A stretch of 34,613 nucleotides of DNA from Saprospiraceae bacterium (GTDB taxonomy: Bacteria > Bacteroidota > Bacteroidia > Chitinophagales > Saprospiraceae). The notes beneath the pieces were generated by a model, which was not told where the DNA came from, did not search any database, and was given only the letters and a program-made list of their open reading frames with translations. The translations under genes were made by a program, and so were the position numbers. The stretch lies in the NCBI GenBank assembly GCA_020631105.1, contig JAHDHW010000041.1, positions 1 through 34,613 on the forward strand. The letters are read 5' to 3'. Of the stretch, positions 15,424 to 23,639 are shown piece by piece (position 1 is the first letter of the stretch; every line of letters begins with the position of its first letter).

Positions 15424-16422
15424 ATGAATACTTTGACAAAAACGCTTTTGATTAGTACGCTATGCTTAATCGTACTCTCCTGTGAAACAGAGCCAACGAA
15501 TAACAATTCGAATAGCGCAACAGATAATACTTCTATTCCTGATAACAGCGGATCAGCAGCGACAGACCCCGCTCAAGTAGATGGGGCAAGTACTCAAGAT
15601 TCCGTAAACCCTCAGGATTGCACCATTGCGGAAAAGCACTTCGACCAAAATATTTTCTTTGCAACTGACGAAGCACAACTGATAAGTATTGTTGCCAATG
15701 AAAGTACCAAAGACCCTGACCTTGGAGATAGCCACAGAGTCTTAAAAGTTTTAAATGCTAAAGATTGCAATGTTTTACTAGAAAAGACTCTTCCAATTAA
15801 TCGCAGCGCAGACTTCCCCTACTATCTTGCTCCAAACACCTATGAATTCGATAATCAAATAGTAGGAATTCAGGGGTTTAGCAGCTTGCATTATTATGAT
15901 GTCAAGGCACAACAACTGATTGGCCCTATTATTCCGCAATATCAAGAGGAAAAAGAGGCAGTCGATGCACAATCAGGCATGGTAAAAGGACTAACAGTGT
16001 GGAAAAACTATCTTTTGGGACATGCCTTGGACTTTGGTAATTTCGCCTATGACATTTCTGATGTTAGCAATCCTAAGCCTGTTTTCTCTGCTGCGGAACA
16101 CCAAATAAAAAACACGTCTCAATCGAATACACTCTTTATCCTTGAGACAGAAGAAGGTGTTTACCAGGCTATCATTCCCGTTCAGGACTTAGATGCGGGA
16201 GGCAATACATTTGATCTTTATCGCCTATTCAAAACGCCTTTACCCATCAATCCGAAGATAGCATCAAACGTTAAGAATAATCGATTTATCGTTTTTAATC
16301 AAAATGGCAATGATGCAAAAGTTGCGGTTGATATGTTTTCAAAAAAACAGGTTGATTTACCGGATGACATTGCTAAACAAAACACAGGCGCTATCCTTGA
16401 ATGGCTAAAAGCCAACAGTTAA
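15424..16422 (+). CDS. Lipoprotein of unknown function
   Basis: A 332-residue lipoprotein. The ATG at 15424 is chosen because it has an AAGGAG site 6 bases upstream and gives a clean type II signal with lipobox IVLS-C20; a TTG at 15403 is less likely. A Ser/Asn/Thr-rich linker (about residues 22-60) leads to a beta-rich domain of about 270 residues with YDVKAQQLIGPI and YDISDVSNPKPVF, the latter a typical LVIVD/beta-propeller-type phrase. No catalytic motif is seen. It is divergent from the blaI operon and shares the operator-bearing intergenic region, so it may be co-regulated, although it starts 148 bases beyond the last operator. Confidence 0.8.
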   Translation: MNTLTKTLLISTLCLIVLSCETEPTNNNSNSATDNTSIPDNSGSAATDPAQVDGASTQDSVNPQDCTIAEKHFDQNIFFATDEAQLISIVANESTKDPDLGDSHRVLKVLNAKDCNVLLEKTLPINRSADFPYYLAPNTYEFDNQIVGIQGFSSLHYYDVKAQQLIGPIIPQYQEEKEAVDAQSGMVKGLTVWKNYLLGHALDFGNFAYDISDVSNPKPVFSAAEHQIKNTSQSNTLFILETEEGVYQAIIPVQDLDAGGNTFDLYRLFKTPLPINPKIASNVKNNRFIVFNQNGNDAKVAVDMFSKKQVDLPDDIAKQNTGAILEWLKANS

Positions 16423-16426
16423 TTTT

Positions 16427-16439
16427 TTTTATTCGCTGA
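16427..16439 (+). repeat. Recurring intergenic motif, partial copy D
   Basis: TTTTATTCGCTGA, 13 bases, directly after the lipoprotein stop. It matches the first part of the motif at 26741-26754 and at 31889-31909 (inverted). Confidence 0.35.
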
Positions 16440-16443
16440 TCCT

Positions 16444-16468
16444 TTTCGGCCGAACAAGTCGGCCGAAA
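16444..16468. terminator. GC-rich hairpin after the lipoprotein gene
   Basis: TTTCGGCCG (16444-16452) pairs with CGGCCGAAA (16460-16468) around a 7-nt loop, 21 bases after the stop. A second stem, GATCTTT/AAAGATC (16489-16495 with 16502-16508), follows. Together they probably end the lipoprotein transcript before the PDZ gene. Confidence 0.65.
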
Positions 16469-16595
16469 TTTCACGTAGCAAGATCAACGATCTTTCGACC
16501 AAAAGATCCAAATTACTTTTTCAGTCGTAAGTATGGCGTGCACTTATTATTAGTGCCGTTTGAGTCCTTTTCTAAACTCTTAAATATTTACGATT

Positions 16596-17729
16596 ATGAA
16601 AAAAATACAACTTTTAATCTTTGCTGTTTTATTATCACTAAGTAGTTTCGCTCAAGATCAATATACTCCTCAAGGACATCTGGGCGTAGAATCCAACCAC
16701 ATCAGTAAATCCAAAGCTAAAGCATTAGGGTTTAAAAGTAAAAACGGCGCATATGTGACCGAAGTCATCGAAAATACTGCTGCAGAGCGAAATGGTATCC
16801 AACCCTTTGATTACCTCATAGGAATGAATGATAAAGAATTCTCTGAGAACTGGAGTTTTAGTCATGCCATGCATGCAACGAAGGCTGGAGAGCAGGCAAC
16901 TTTTCAACTCGTTCGTAATGGTCAGGAAATGTCTATTCCGGTAACACTAGGCAAGCAGAGCGATGCCATCTATCGGAAAATTTCAAAACAAGAGGAACCC
17001 TTTTTAGGCGTTAAGCAAGACCACTATAACTGGAAAGAGAATGTACCAGGCGTCAAGGTAAAAATTGTCAATAACTCTGCAGCTCAAAAAATGGGCTTAC
17101 AGGACGATGATATTATCACCTCAATTAATGGCCAAAGAATTATTGACTGGCATGACTTAGGTACAGCAGTTGATAATATGTCTCCGGGAGATATGGCTGC
17201 TATCGAATACTTACGTGATGGGACAACTGCGCAAGCAAAAGCTCCAATCAGTTCTTATGCTGCCACCTATCCATCAACCAATAAGCATCACTCAAATAAA
17301 AATACCCCTGCCCAAAATAATAATAACAGTGTTACGAATGATTCAGAAGAAGAATCAAGCATTGACAATTCCATCCTTGCTGACTTAGAGATAGATATGG
17401 AAGACGTTAGCCAGGAAGAAGCAGATGATATGAAAGAGAAGGTTGGCGTAGACATGCCAATCGTCAACAATCTGGAGATCGAGCAATTAAACATTTTTCC
17501 AAACCCTACAAATGGTCTTTTCAATATTACTTTCGACTTGCCAAATGAAGGAGAAACTACTGTTCGCGTTTTTAATGGCGTAGGTCGCCTACTCTATCAA
17601 AATGACATGCCTCAGTTCAAAGGAAAGTTTCAAGACCGAATCGACTTAAGCAATAGTCCAAAGGGAATCTACTTTTTGGAGATTCGTCAGGGAGCGCAAT
17701 CCATCAGCAAGAAGGTAATTGTACAATAG
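16596..17729 (+). CDS. Secreted double-PDZ protein with T9SS sorting domain
   Basis: A 377-residue extracellular protein: signal peptide (MKKIQLLIFAVLLSLSS, cleavage near FAQDQ), a first PDZ domain at about residues 27-125 (GHLGVES ... NGIQPFDYLIGMND), a second at about 135-215 (FLGVKQDH ... MGLQDDDIITSINGQRI), a low-complexity N/S/E/D linker (about 220-285), and a C-terminal Por sorting domain (LNIFPNPTNG ... GIYFLEIRQGAQSISKKVIVQ). It lacks any protease domain. The second PDZ and the sorting domain resemble those of the protein at 11330-12535, so the two are paralogues flanking the blaI-blaR1 genes. A terminator hairpin follows at 17754. Confidence 0.92.
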   Translation: MKKIQLLIFAVLLSLSSFAQDQYTPQGHLGVESNHISKSKAKALGFKSKNGAYVTEVIENTAAERNGIQPFDYLIGMNDKEFSENWSFSHAMHATKAGEQATFQLVRNGQEMSIPVTLGKQSDAIYRKISKQEEPFLGVKQDHYNWKENVPGVKVKIVNNSAAQKMGLQDDDIITSINGQRIIDWHDLGTAVDNMSPGDMAAIEYLRDGTTAQAKAPISSYAATYPSTNKHHSNKNTPAQNNNNSVTNDSEEESSIDNSILADLEIDMEDVSQEEADDMKEKVGVDMPIVNNLEIEQLNIFPNPTNGLFNITFDLPNEGETTVRVFNGVGRLLYQNDMPQFKGKFQDRIDLSNSPKGIYFLEIRQGAQSISKKVIVQ

Positions 17730-17753
17730 TTTGTTTATGGATTTTTTTCGAGA

Positions 17754-17788
17754 GGTGCATTGGTCATTCATGATCAATGCATCTTTCT
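17754..17788 (+). terminator. Terminator after the double-PDZ gene
   Basis: GTGCATTGGTCAT (17755-17767) pairs with ATGATCAATGCAT (17770-17782) with G-T wobbles, around a 2-base tip, followed by CTTTCTT. It separates the PDZ gene from the next small gene. Confidence 0.6.
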
Positions 17789-17858
17789 TGACTGCTGACG
17801 GACGATTTAGCAAGCAAAAAGAGCTTAACTTTAATACTCACCAAGTCATCTTTTTAAA

Positions 17859-18380
17859 ATGCTTCGAATATTATTCCCTCTACTGCTATTACTCTCAAGC
17901 ACCTTTACTTTTGGTCAGATGAATAATGAAACCTTAGGTAAGATTATTAGTCAGGAAGTCCTCGAAGCCGAAGGCCGTCTTGGCAATTGGCAGGCACTTT
18001 ATGGTGGCCGGCTACTCTATATCATCACGGACGAAAATGCGGATCGTATGCGTATTTTTACACCGGTCCTGGAGCAGGACAAACTGGAAGATGGGCAGTT
18101 AGAAAAAATGCTGGAAGCAAACTTTCATGCAGCACTAGATGCAAAATACTCTTTGTACGAAGGACTGGTGATTAGTGTATATACACATCCTTTGGGGGCG
18201 CTGCAGAAGGATCAGTTTATTGATGCGATGCAACAGGTGGTTAACTTAGCAGATACTTTTGGAGGCTCTTATTCCAGTACATCTGTCATCTTCAATCCCG
18301 GAGGAGCCGATAGTGAATCAGAGACGGAGCCATCAGAGAAAAAACTAAATCAAAAGCCAGCAAAACAGAAAGGGACTTAG
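17859..18380 (+). CDS. Small secreted protein of unknown function
   Basis: A 173-residue protein with a Sec signal peptide (MLRILFPLLLLLSSTFTFG, cleavage near FGQ). The mature part is a mixed alpha/beta domain of about 120 residues (LGKIISQEVLEAEGRLGNWQ, GLVISVYTHPLG) ending in a hydrophilic tail rich in E, S and K. No family is recognised with confidence. Its stop codon touches the stop of the convergent antiterminator gene with no base between. No T9SS domain is present, so a periplasmic location is likely. Confidence 0.75.
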   Translation: MLRILFPLLLLLSSTFTFGQMNNETLGKIISQEVLEAEGRLGNWQALYGGRLLYIITDENADRMRIFTPVLEQDKLEDGQLEKMLEANFHAALDAKYSLYEGLVISVYTHPLGALQKDQFIDAMQQVVNLADTFGGSYSSTSVIFNPGGADSESETEPSEKKLNQKPAKQKGT

Positions 18381-18635
18381 TTAGAATCCACAGCTTCCAT
18401 AAAACTGTGTATTTCCGACACTTATAATCTGATCCAGTCGAATTGCAGTATCATCGGGCAAAATCAAATACTCCATTTTATCACGAGTGACCAGGTCTTT
18501 GATCTTTTCTTTAACCGTTTTAACCTTTTCCGCAGATTCAAAATAAGCAATCTCTACCACTTCTTTACGAGAGGCATGTAACTCCAGTACATCATAAAAC
18601 TGGCAAGCGATCGGGATATATTTTTCTTCTTTCAT
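18381..18635 (-). CDS. rof: Rho-binding antiterminator (ROF) family protein
   Basis: An 84-residue protein resembling the ROF/YaeO family, small Sm-like beta-barrel proteins that bind Rho and inhibit its termination activity in E. coli. The family pattern is visible: YIPIACQFYDVLELHASR at the N-terminus, VVEIAYFES, KIKDLVTRDKMEYLIL, and the closing IRLDQIISV. The ATG at 18635 is chosen because the homologous block begins right after it; an upstream in-frame ATG at 18662 adds nine residues of no family resemblance. It is the last gene of the minus-strand run, 33 bases after the malic enzyme gene. Confidence 0.8.
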   Translation of the reverse strand: MKEEKYIPIACQFYDVLELHASRKEVVEIAYFESAEKVKTVKEKIKDLVTRDKMEYLILPDDTAIRLDQIISVGNTQFYGSCGF

Positions 18636-18668
18636 TATACTCTTATAACAAAGGAGGTTCAAAAAAGA

Positions 18669-19841
18669 TTAGCCCATCGCTGCTGCTTTCACTGCTTCGG
18701 CTACTTTATATGCAACAGCTTCATTCAATGTCGCGGGGATGACTTCTTCTTTAGTAGGATTCGGTACACAATCCGCAATCGCAAAAGCCGCAGCCAGTTT
18801 CATGGCAGGCGTAATGCGTTTTGCACGGGCATCCAAAGCACCTCGAAAGATCCCTGGAAATCCTAAAACATTATTGACTTGATTAGGTAAATCACTGCGA
18901 CCAGTTCCAACAATCGCAGCTCCACCTTTCAACGCTTCTTCTGGCATAATCTCCGGAATCGGATTCGCGAGTGCAAAAATAACCGCATCCCTATTCATAG
19001 TTTTAACATCTTCAGCATTCAATATATTCGCTGAGCTCACGCCTATGAAAACGTCTGCATCTACGATAGCATCCTTAAGGGTTCCACTTTTGTTTTCCGG
19101 GTTAGAATATTTTAACAGCTCCTGCTTGGCAGTGTTCAAATCGGTCCGCCCTTGATGAATAATTCCCTTACGGTCACATGCGATTACACTACGTACCGAA
19201 ATGCAAACATCCGTATCTTGATTATCTACGCATCGTAGCAAACGAGCAATTGCAATACCTGCTGCTCCGGCACCATTAATCACGACCTTAAGGTCGAAGA
19301 TATTCTTCTTTACTACTTTAGCAGCATTCACCAAAGCCGCAAGGACAACGATGGCTGTACCATGCTGATCATCATGAAAAACAGGAATCCCCAAATCCTG
19401 TAAGCGCTCTTCTATCTCGAAGCTACGCGGGGCGGAAATATCTTCCAGATTCACCCCTCCAAAAACTGGTGCAATTATTTGTACTGCACGTATGATCTCT
19501 TCGGTATCCTGCGTATCCAGACAAATCGGGAAAGCATCGATATTCGCAAATCGCTTAAATAGTAAAGCCTTTCCTTCCATCACGGGTATCGCTGCTTTGG
19601 CTCCAATATTCCCTAAACCTAATACCGCCGATCCGTCCGAAACGATCGCTACGGTATTCCCTTTAATCGTATAATCATAGACTGTTTCTTCGTTTGCAGC
19701 AATTGCTTTGCAAGGCTCTGCCACACCGGGAGAATAGGCCAGTGAAAGATCATCTTTAGTTCGGACATCCATTTTAGGAACGACCTTAATTTTACCTTTT
19801 AAACGTTTGTGCAGAGAAAGGGATTCTTTGAAATAGTCCAT
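18669..19841 (-). CDS. NAD(P)-dependent malic enzyme
   Basis: A 390-residue bacterial malic enzyme, which oxidatively decarboxylates malate to pyruvate with NAD(P) reduction. Conserved parts are SLAYSPGVAEPCKAIA, the malate/metal-binding FGGVNLEDISAP and IPVFHDDQHGTAIV, and the Rossmann fold VINGAGAAGIAIARLL. It corresponds to the catalytic half of MaeB: the C-terminal phosphotransacetylase-like domain of the ~760-residue MaeB proteins is absent, as in the short bacterial form. The cofactor preference cannot be read from the sequence. It lies 121 bases downstream of the nitrilase gene on the same strand. Confidence 0.95.
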   Translation of the reverse strand: MDYFKESLSLHKRLKGKIKVVPKMDVRTKDDLSLAYSPGVAEPCKAIAANEETVYDYTIKGNTVAIVSDGSAVLGLGNIGAKAAIPVMEGKALLFKRFANIDAFPICLDTQDTEEIIRAVQIIAPVFGGVNLEDISAPRSFEIEERLQDLGIPVFHDDQHGTAIVVLAALVNAAKVVKKNIFDLKVVINGAGAAGIAIARLLRCVDNQDTDVCISVRSVIACDRKGIIHQGRTDLNTAKQELLKYSNPENKSGTLKDAIVDADVFIGVSSANILNAEDVKTMNRDAVIFALANPIPEIMPEEALKGGAAIVGTGRSDLPNQVNNVLGFPGIFRGALDARAKRITPAMKLAAAFAIADCVPNPTKEEVIPATLNEAVAYKVAEAVKAAAMG

Positions 19842-19962
19842 TGAGTTTGTTTAATGTGAAGCAAGTTGCATATGGTCAAAGCAAAAGCCCAATAACCATA
19901 GTTAATCAATCTTCGCAAGATTAATAGAAGCTGTAAAGATGAGAAAAATAAAGTTTTTGCCT

Positions 19963-20898
19963 TTAATCTCTTGATCTAAGTTTAAAATCAAAAACATCTA
20001 ATCGTTGATAATGACCAGTAACATCCAAAGTCATACTCTCTTCATAGATTTTATCCATATGATCCATTTCACAGTAGAATGTACCATCCATATCATATTG
20101 CGGCTCTAAAAGGTATTGACCATCAGGACCAATGATAGAACTTCCACCGTTAAGAATGACCCCTCCGGGGTGATTAGTAATGTGCTCCGGCAACTCCAAC
20201 TCTTCAGGAAAATCTTCCCCATACATCATCTGCCCAACCGCAATAACATAGCATCTGCCTTCAAAAGCATAAGCTCTGCTTGCTACTTGGAGCATTTCAT
20301 GGACGCGAGGCCAGAGTGCAATATGAATAAACTCCCCGGAATTGTGCATCGCCTGACGAGTGAGTGGCATCCAATGCTCCCAGCAGATCAAACCGCCTAT
20401 TCGTCCAAGGCTGGTTTCCACTGCTTCTAGTCCAGATCCATCACCTAAACCATAGAGTAGTTTTTCGGTATAGGTAGGCATAAGTTTTCTGCGATGATTC
20501 AGGAGATTCCCTTTTTCATCGATGATGATCATCGAGTTATAAATGGTCCGATTCCCCGGGCCACTTCGAACGATCTCATTCAAGCCACTTACGATAATCA
20601 TCCCGTACTCCTTTGCCATCTTACATAATTGATCTACCTCCGGACCGGGCACAGTCACACTATTTTGGTACATTCGGGAGAATACTGCTTTGGTCGGTTC
20701 ATGATCCCAAATAGCATAACCAGAGCAATGATCTAACCAAGCCGGATAACCTGTCAACCAGGTCTCTCCGAAGACAATCAAATCTGTTCCTTCGGCACCA
20801 GCGTCTTCAATGATGCTGAGCATTTTTTCCATACTTGCTCTTAGATTAAGGTAGACCGGACCTTCTTGAACGATGGCAATTTTAAAGTTGGGTTTCAT
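19963..20898 (-). CDS. Nitrilase-family carbon-nitrogen hydrolase
   Basis: A 311-residue cytoplasmic enzyme of the nitrilase superfamily. The Glu-Lys-Cys triad is visible: E45 in VFGETWLTGYP, K138 in HRRKLMPT and C162 in GGLICWEHWMPL. The CWEHWMPL context and the FGETWLTGYPAW segment are typical of true nitrilases (branch 1), which convert a nitrile to the carboxylate and ammonia, rather than of amidases or carbamoylputrescine hydrolases. Length fits this branch. It lies 47 bases after the hydrolase-OsmC gene and may belong to the same transcript. The natural substrate is unknown; plant- or alga-derived nitriles are possible. Confidence 0.9.
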   Translation of the reverse strand: MKPNFKIAIVQEGPVYLNLRASMEKMLSIIEDAGAEGTDLIVFGETWLTGYPAWLDHCSGYAIWDHEPTKAVFSRMYQNSVTVPGPEVDQLCKMAKEYGMIIVSGLNEIVRSGPGNRTIYNSMIIIDEKGNLLNHRRKLMPTYTEKLLYGLGDGSGLEAVETSLGRIGGLICWEHWMPLTRQAMHNSGEFIHIALWPRVHEMLQVASRAYAFEGRCYVIAVGQMMYGEDFPEELELPEHITNHPGGVILNGGSSIIGPDGQYLLEPQYDMDGTFYCEMDHMDKIYEESMTLDVTGHYQRLDVFDFKLRSRD

Positions 20899-20945
20899 CT
20901 AGTGCATTTAGTAAAAGTGGTAGGATCGACAATATTATCGCCCCA

Positions 20946-22166
20946 CTACACAACTGCTTCGCGTAAAACGGTATTGACTCGAATTTCATTTTCCATGGTA
21001 CGGTGGACCGGGCAACGATTGGCGATTTCTAATAATCGGTTACGTTGCTCTTCCGTAAGGTTTCCTTCGATTTCGATGATTCGATCAAAATGATCAAGTT
21101 TGATTTCTTTATCTGTACAAGCCATACAATCGTCGACATATCGTTTGCCATGATCCAGGTGTACTTTGACCTCCTTGAGATCCCAGCCTTTTCGGCGGGC
21201 GTACATTTGCAAGGTCATTGCAGTACAGGCTCCCAAAGCGGCAGAAAGTAATTGGTAAGGTGATGGGCCAAAATCATCTCCTTTCACTTCTTCTCCCTCA
21301 TCAGCCAACAGACCATGTCGGCCCGCTAAAATTTCTGTGGTGAATCCTATTTCTCCAAGCCGGGCCACTACCTGTCGGTCGGTCCTCAAAATATCCTGCT
21401 TAGGTAAATCCAGATAGCGCATCACCCAGGATGCAATCAAGCTTCCGGCATATGCTGCATCGGCTTTCTTTGACAGCATATGATCAGCACCATCCAGGGT
21501 AACAAAACTTTTCGGATGAAAAGAAGCATGATATATCTTGGCGGCATTCTCAATCTCTACTACTTCGTCCTGAGGAGAATGCAATATCAAAATCGGTTTC
21601 CTTAAATCACGTAGAAGATTAAACATGTTTTTGCTGCGGATGTCATCCAAAAACTGCTTCTTAATCGTAAACATTCTTCCGCCGACTGTTACCGAAGCGG
21701 CTCCTCTTTTTTCAATGTCTTCTAAGCTCTCAGAAAGTAAATGGCTTACATGCTCCGGTTCCGAAGGCGTTCCTATCGTCGCTACAGCCTGGATAGAATC
21801 CAGTCTCGATGCTGCAAAAATTGCAGCTGCACCGCCCAAAGAATGTCCAATCATTATTTTGGGCGCTTCATAATTTTCCTCCAGAAATGAAGCAGCCGCA
21901 ATCAGATCCTCTACATTAGAGGTAAAATTAGTATCTGCAAAATCACCTTCACTTTCTCCAAGTCCCGTAAAATCAAATCTCAAAACAGCTATACCATCCA
22001 AGGTCAATGCACGACTGATATGTCGAGTAGCTGTAAGGTTTTTGTTACCGGTAAATACATGTGCAAACAATGCAAAGGTGTGCGGATGCTGATCCGCAGG
22101 GAGCTCCAATCTTGCTGATAATTTGTAGCCATTGGAATTTACAAAGTGTACTTTCTCTGATCTCAT
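20946..22166 (-). CDS. Alpha/beta-hydrolase - OsmC fusion protein
   Basis: A 406-residue two-domain protein of a known fused family. Residues 1-255 are an alpha/beta-hydrolase with nucleophile elbow IGHSLGGAAA, a FDFTGLGESEG loop, and an aspartate/histidine pair in SPQDEVVEI and DGADHML. Residues 270-406 are an OsmC/Ohr-like domain with the two redox cysteines in LGACTAMTL and NRCPVHRTM. OsmC proteins reduce organic hydroperoxides with thiol cofactors. The fusion suggests hydrolysis of an ester or thioester coupled to peroxide handling, which is inference. It lies 32 bases after the bacilliredoxin gene, supporting a thiol-redox context. Confidence 0.95.
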   Translation of the reverse strand: MRSEKVHFVNSNGYKLSARLELPADQHPHTFALFAHVFTGNKNLTATRHISRALTLDGIAVLRFDFTGLGESEGDFADTNFTSNVEDLIAAASFLEENYEAPKIMIGHSLGGAAAIFAASRLDSIQAVATIGTPSEPEHVSHLLSESLEDIEKRGAASVTVGGRMFTIKKQFLDDIRSKNMFNLLRDLRKPILILHSPQDEVVEIENAAKIYHASFHPKSFVTLDGADHMLSKKADAAYAGSLIASWVMRYLDLPKQDILRTDRQVVARLGEIGFTTEILAGRHGLLADEGEEVKGDDFGPSPYQLLSAALGACTAMTLQMYARRKGWDLKEVKVHLDHGKRYVDDCMACTDKEIKLDHFDRIIEIEGNLTEEQRNRLLEIANRCPVHRTMENEIRVNTVLREAVV

Positions 22167-22198
22167 TGGGAAAAGTGGTTTTTTAAAAATATCCTACA

Positions 22199-22579
22199 TC
22201 AAAGCTGCCCTCTTAAGGTACCTATGCTAATCATATGATGTGATGTATCATATACTGCCTGCCCGTTTTTGACCAGAATTATTTGTGGTGATTGATGTGT
22301 AACTCCAAGGTCTTCGGCAATCTTATTAGAGATTGACCGAAAGGATAATAAGTCGAGATAGTAGAATGATAATTCCTCTGTCGTAAAATCCCAACCCTGC
22401 TCCAAACGATACTTTGCGCTTGCACTAATCCCGCAAGTCACACTGTGCTTGAATAAAACAACTGGCTTTTCGAATGACTCATCAATTGCTGCCTGTAACT
22501 GTAATTCAGATTCAATGATCTTCCAATCATCTGGTAATCCCGCGCCTACTGTTCTTTTGAATTGATCTAAAAATCCCAT
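22199..22579 (-). CDS. ytxJ: Monothiol bacilliredoxin, YtxJ/BrxC type
   Basis: A 126-residue thioredoxin-fold protein of the bacillithiol-system redox-active YtxJ family. The active-site segment is FKHSVTCGISASA, with a single cysteine in T-C-G-I-S where many homologues have T-C-P-I-S; the fold continues through YLDLLSFRSIS and the cis-Pro loop THQSPQIIL. It is expected to reduce bacillithiol-protein mixed disulfides in the cytoplasm, implying that this bacterium uses bacillithiol. The start at 22579 is chosen because the conserved GFLDQFK block follows at once; an in-frame ATG at 22633 would overlap the MOSC gene by 44 bases. The gap to the MOSC gene is 10 bases. Confidence 0.9.
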   Translation of the reverse strand: MGFLDQFKRTVGAGLPDDWKIIESELQLQAAIDESFEKPVVLFKHSVTCGISASAKYRLEQGWDFTTEELSFYYLDLLSFRSISNKIAEDLGVTHQSPQIILVKNGQAVYDTSHHMISIGTLRGQL

Positions 22580-22589
22580 GTTAATTATT

Positions 22590-23078
22590 TTATTTTTTTT
22601 CTTTTGTTCTTTGATAAAACACTTTATCTCCAACTTTGATTGATCCTCCGTGAATTACTTTCGCAGTAATTCCTCCGTGGCCACGCATGGTATTGTATCC
22701 TCCTGGCCCCAGATTAGTCTCCATCCGGGAGCAAGGATGACAAAGTCCGGTAAACTCTAATACAACCTCCTCGCCAATATTAAATTGTTTGTCTTTTAGA
22801 GCCAGCAAATTGATCCCGTTTACTACTATATTTCGCCGAAGCAAGGATGGATCAACATCTTTTTGCAATATTTGACTAACGGTATTTATATGCTCCGCTT
22901 GTATCAAAGTCACTTGTCTTTTCTTACTTTTTCCCTGGTAATGATCGCCGACAAGTCCTGCGGCTCCGTCAACCTTTACATCCGCTACAGATTCTACCGT
23001 GCCTCTCTTCTCTTTCCTTAAACCAATCCACTGGATTTGTCCCTCTTGAGGTAAAATTTCAAATAAATCTTTCATCAT
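22590..23078 (-). CDS. MOSC-domain protein
   Basis: A 162-residue single MOSC domain (the C-terminal domain of molybdenum cofactor sulfurases, also in YiiM/YuaD-type proteins). Seen are GLVGDHYQGKSKKRQVTLIQ, LLRRNIVVNGINL, the cysteine-bearing GLCHPCSRME that carries the conserved sulfur-carrying Cys, and the closing GGSIKVGD. Such proteins move sulfur or bind molybdopterin-related ligands. Two adjacent ATG codons (23078, 23075) could serve as start; both overlap the stop of the DUF2007 gene (ATGATGA), a sign of translational coupling. It is followed at 10 bases by the bacilliredoxin gene. Confidence 0.9.
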   Translation of the reverse strand: MMKDLFEILPQEGQIQWIGLRKEKRGTVESVADVKVDGAAGLVGDHYQGKSKKRQVTLIQAEHINTVSQILQKDVDPSLLRRNIVVNGINLLALKDKQFNIGEEVVLEFTGLCHPCSRMETNLGPGGYNTMRGHGGITAKVIHGGSIKVGDKVFYQRTKEKK

Positions 23079-23272
23079 TCCGTATCTATTAATGCTTTAG
23101 CTTTTTCAATATTTTTGGCCTCTACATATAACTCTACCTCTCCAATAACTACATAAGCAGAGTCTTTCTTATCAATTATATAAGCACTAATATCGTTCTC
23201 TTCCAATTTGGCCTTTAGAACTTCGGCTTGATAACGTTGATTAGTGGTGTAAAAAACAACAGGATTTTCCAT
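23075..23272 (-). CDS. DUF2007 small protein
   Basis: A 65-residue protein of the DUF2007 group (putative signal-transducing proteins, PII-like small alpha/beta domain). The pattern is clear: FYTTNQRYQAEVLKAKLEEN, ISAYIIDKKDSAY, GEVELYVEAKNIEKAKALI. The start at 23272 is chosen because the domain begins right there; an upstream ATG at 23362 would add 30 residues of aromatic/basic composition unlike the family. It heads the minus-strand run and overlaps the MOSC gene by four bases. Confidence 0.85.
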   Translation of the reverse strand: MENPVVFYTTNQRYQAEVLKAKLEENDISAYIIDKKDSAYVVIGEVELYVEAKNIEKAKALIDTE

Positions 23273-23416
23273 AAATATTGATTTTGTAATTTCCTCAAGA
23301 TAGCGTTTCCGATATCGGAAGTAAAGAAAGTATATGATTTTTTGAAATTGTATTCCCCACAAAAACCACGTATTCTCTATTAATTGAACAATAAATTTTC
23401 TATTTTGGTCCTTCTA

Positions 23417-23432
23417 TTGATCATATGATCAA
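23417..23432. promoter_or_regulatory. Perfect 16-bp palindrome in a divergent intergenic region
   Basis: TTGATCATATGATCAA is perfectly self-complementary with no spacer. It lies between the divergent DUF2007 (start 23272) and hexapeptide-repeat (start 23640) genes and is a candidate operator for either. Nothing else is recognised in the 367-base gap. Confidence 0.4.
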
Positions 23433-23639
23433 CGGAGATGTCCGCTTTGTGACGCTCCTTCCCCTTAAAGCTAAAATTATGAGATCCAAAAATGATTCCT
23501 TTCAAAGGGTACTAGGTTTTTTCTAAGTATCATATCTACTCAGACGCTTTAGCATAGTTTTTGCCCGAAGAGGTATATAGCTTACCCCTTCAACACATTA
23601 TTCAATTGTGAGTAATGCTTCAACGTTAAACACCTAGAT

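Noticed and set aside
19029-19041. Another match to the recurring intergenic motif (TATTCGCTGAGCT)
   Set aside because: It lies in the malic enzyme gene and encodes the conserved SSAN segment; the codons explain it, so it is not counted as a copy.
19895-19925. Hairpin AATCTT-CGC-AAGATT in the gap between nitrilase and malic enzyme genes
   Set aside because: A six-base AT-rich stem with no T-run on the minus strand is too weak to call a terminator; the genes may still be cotranscribed.
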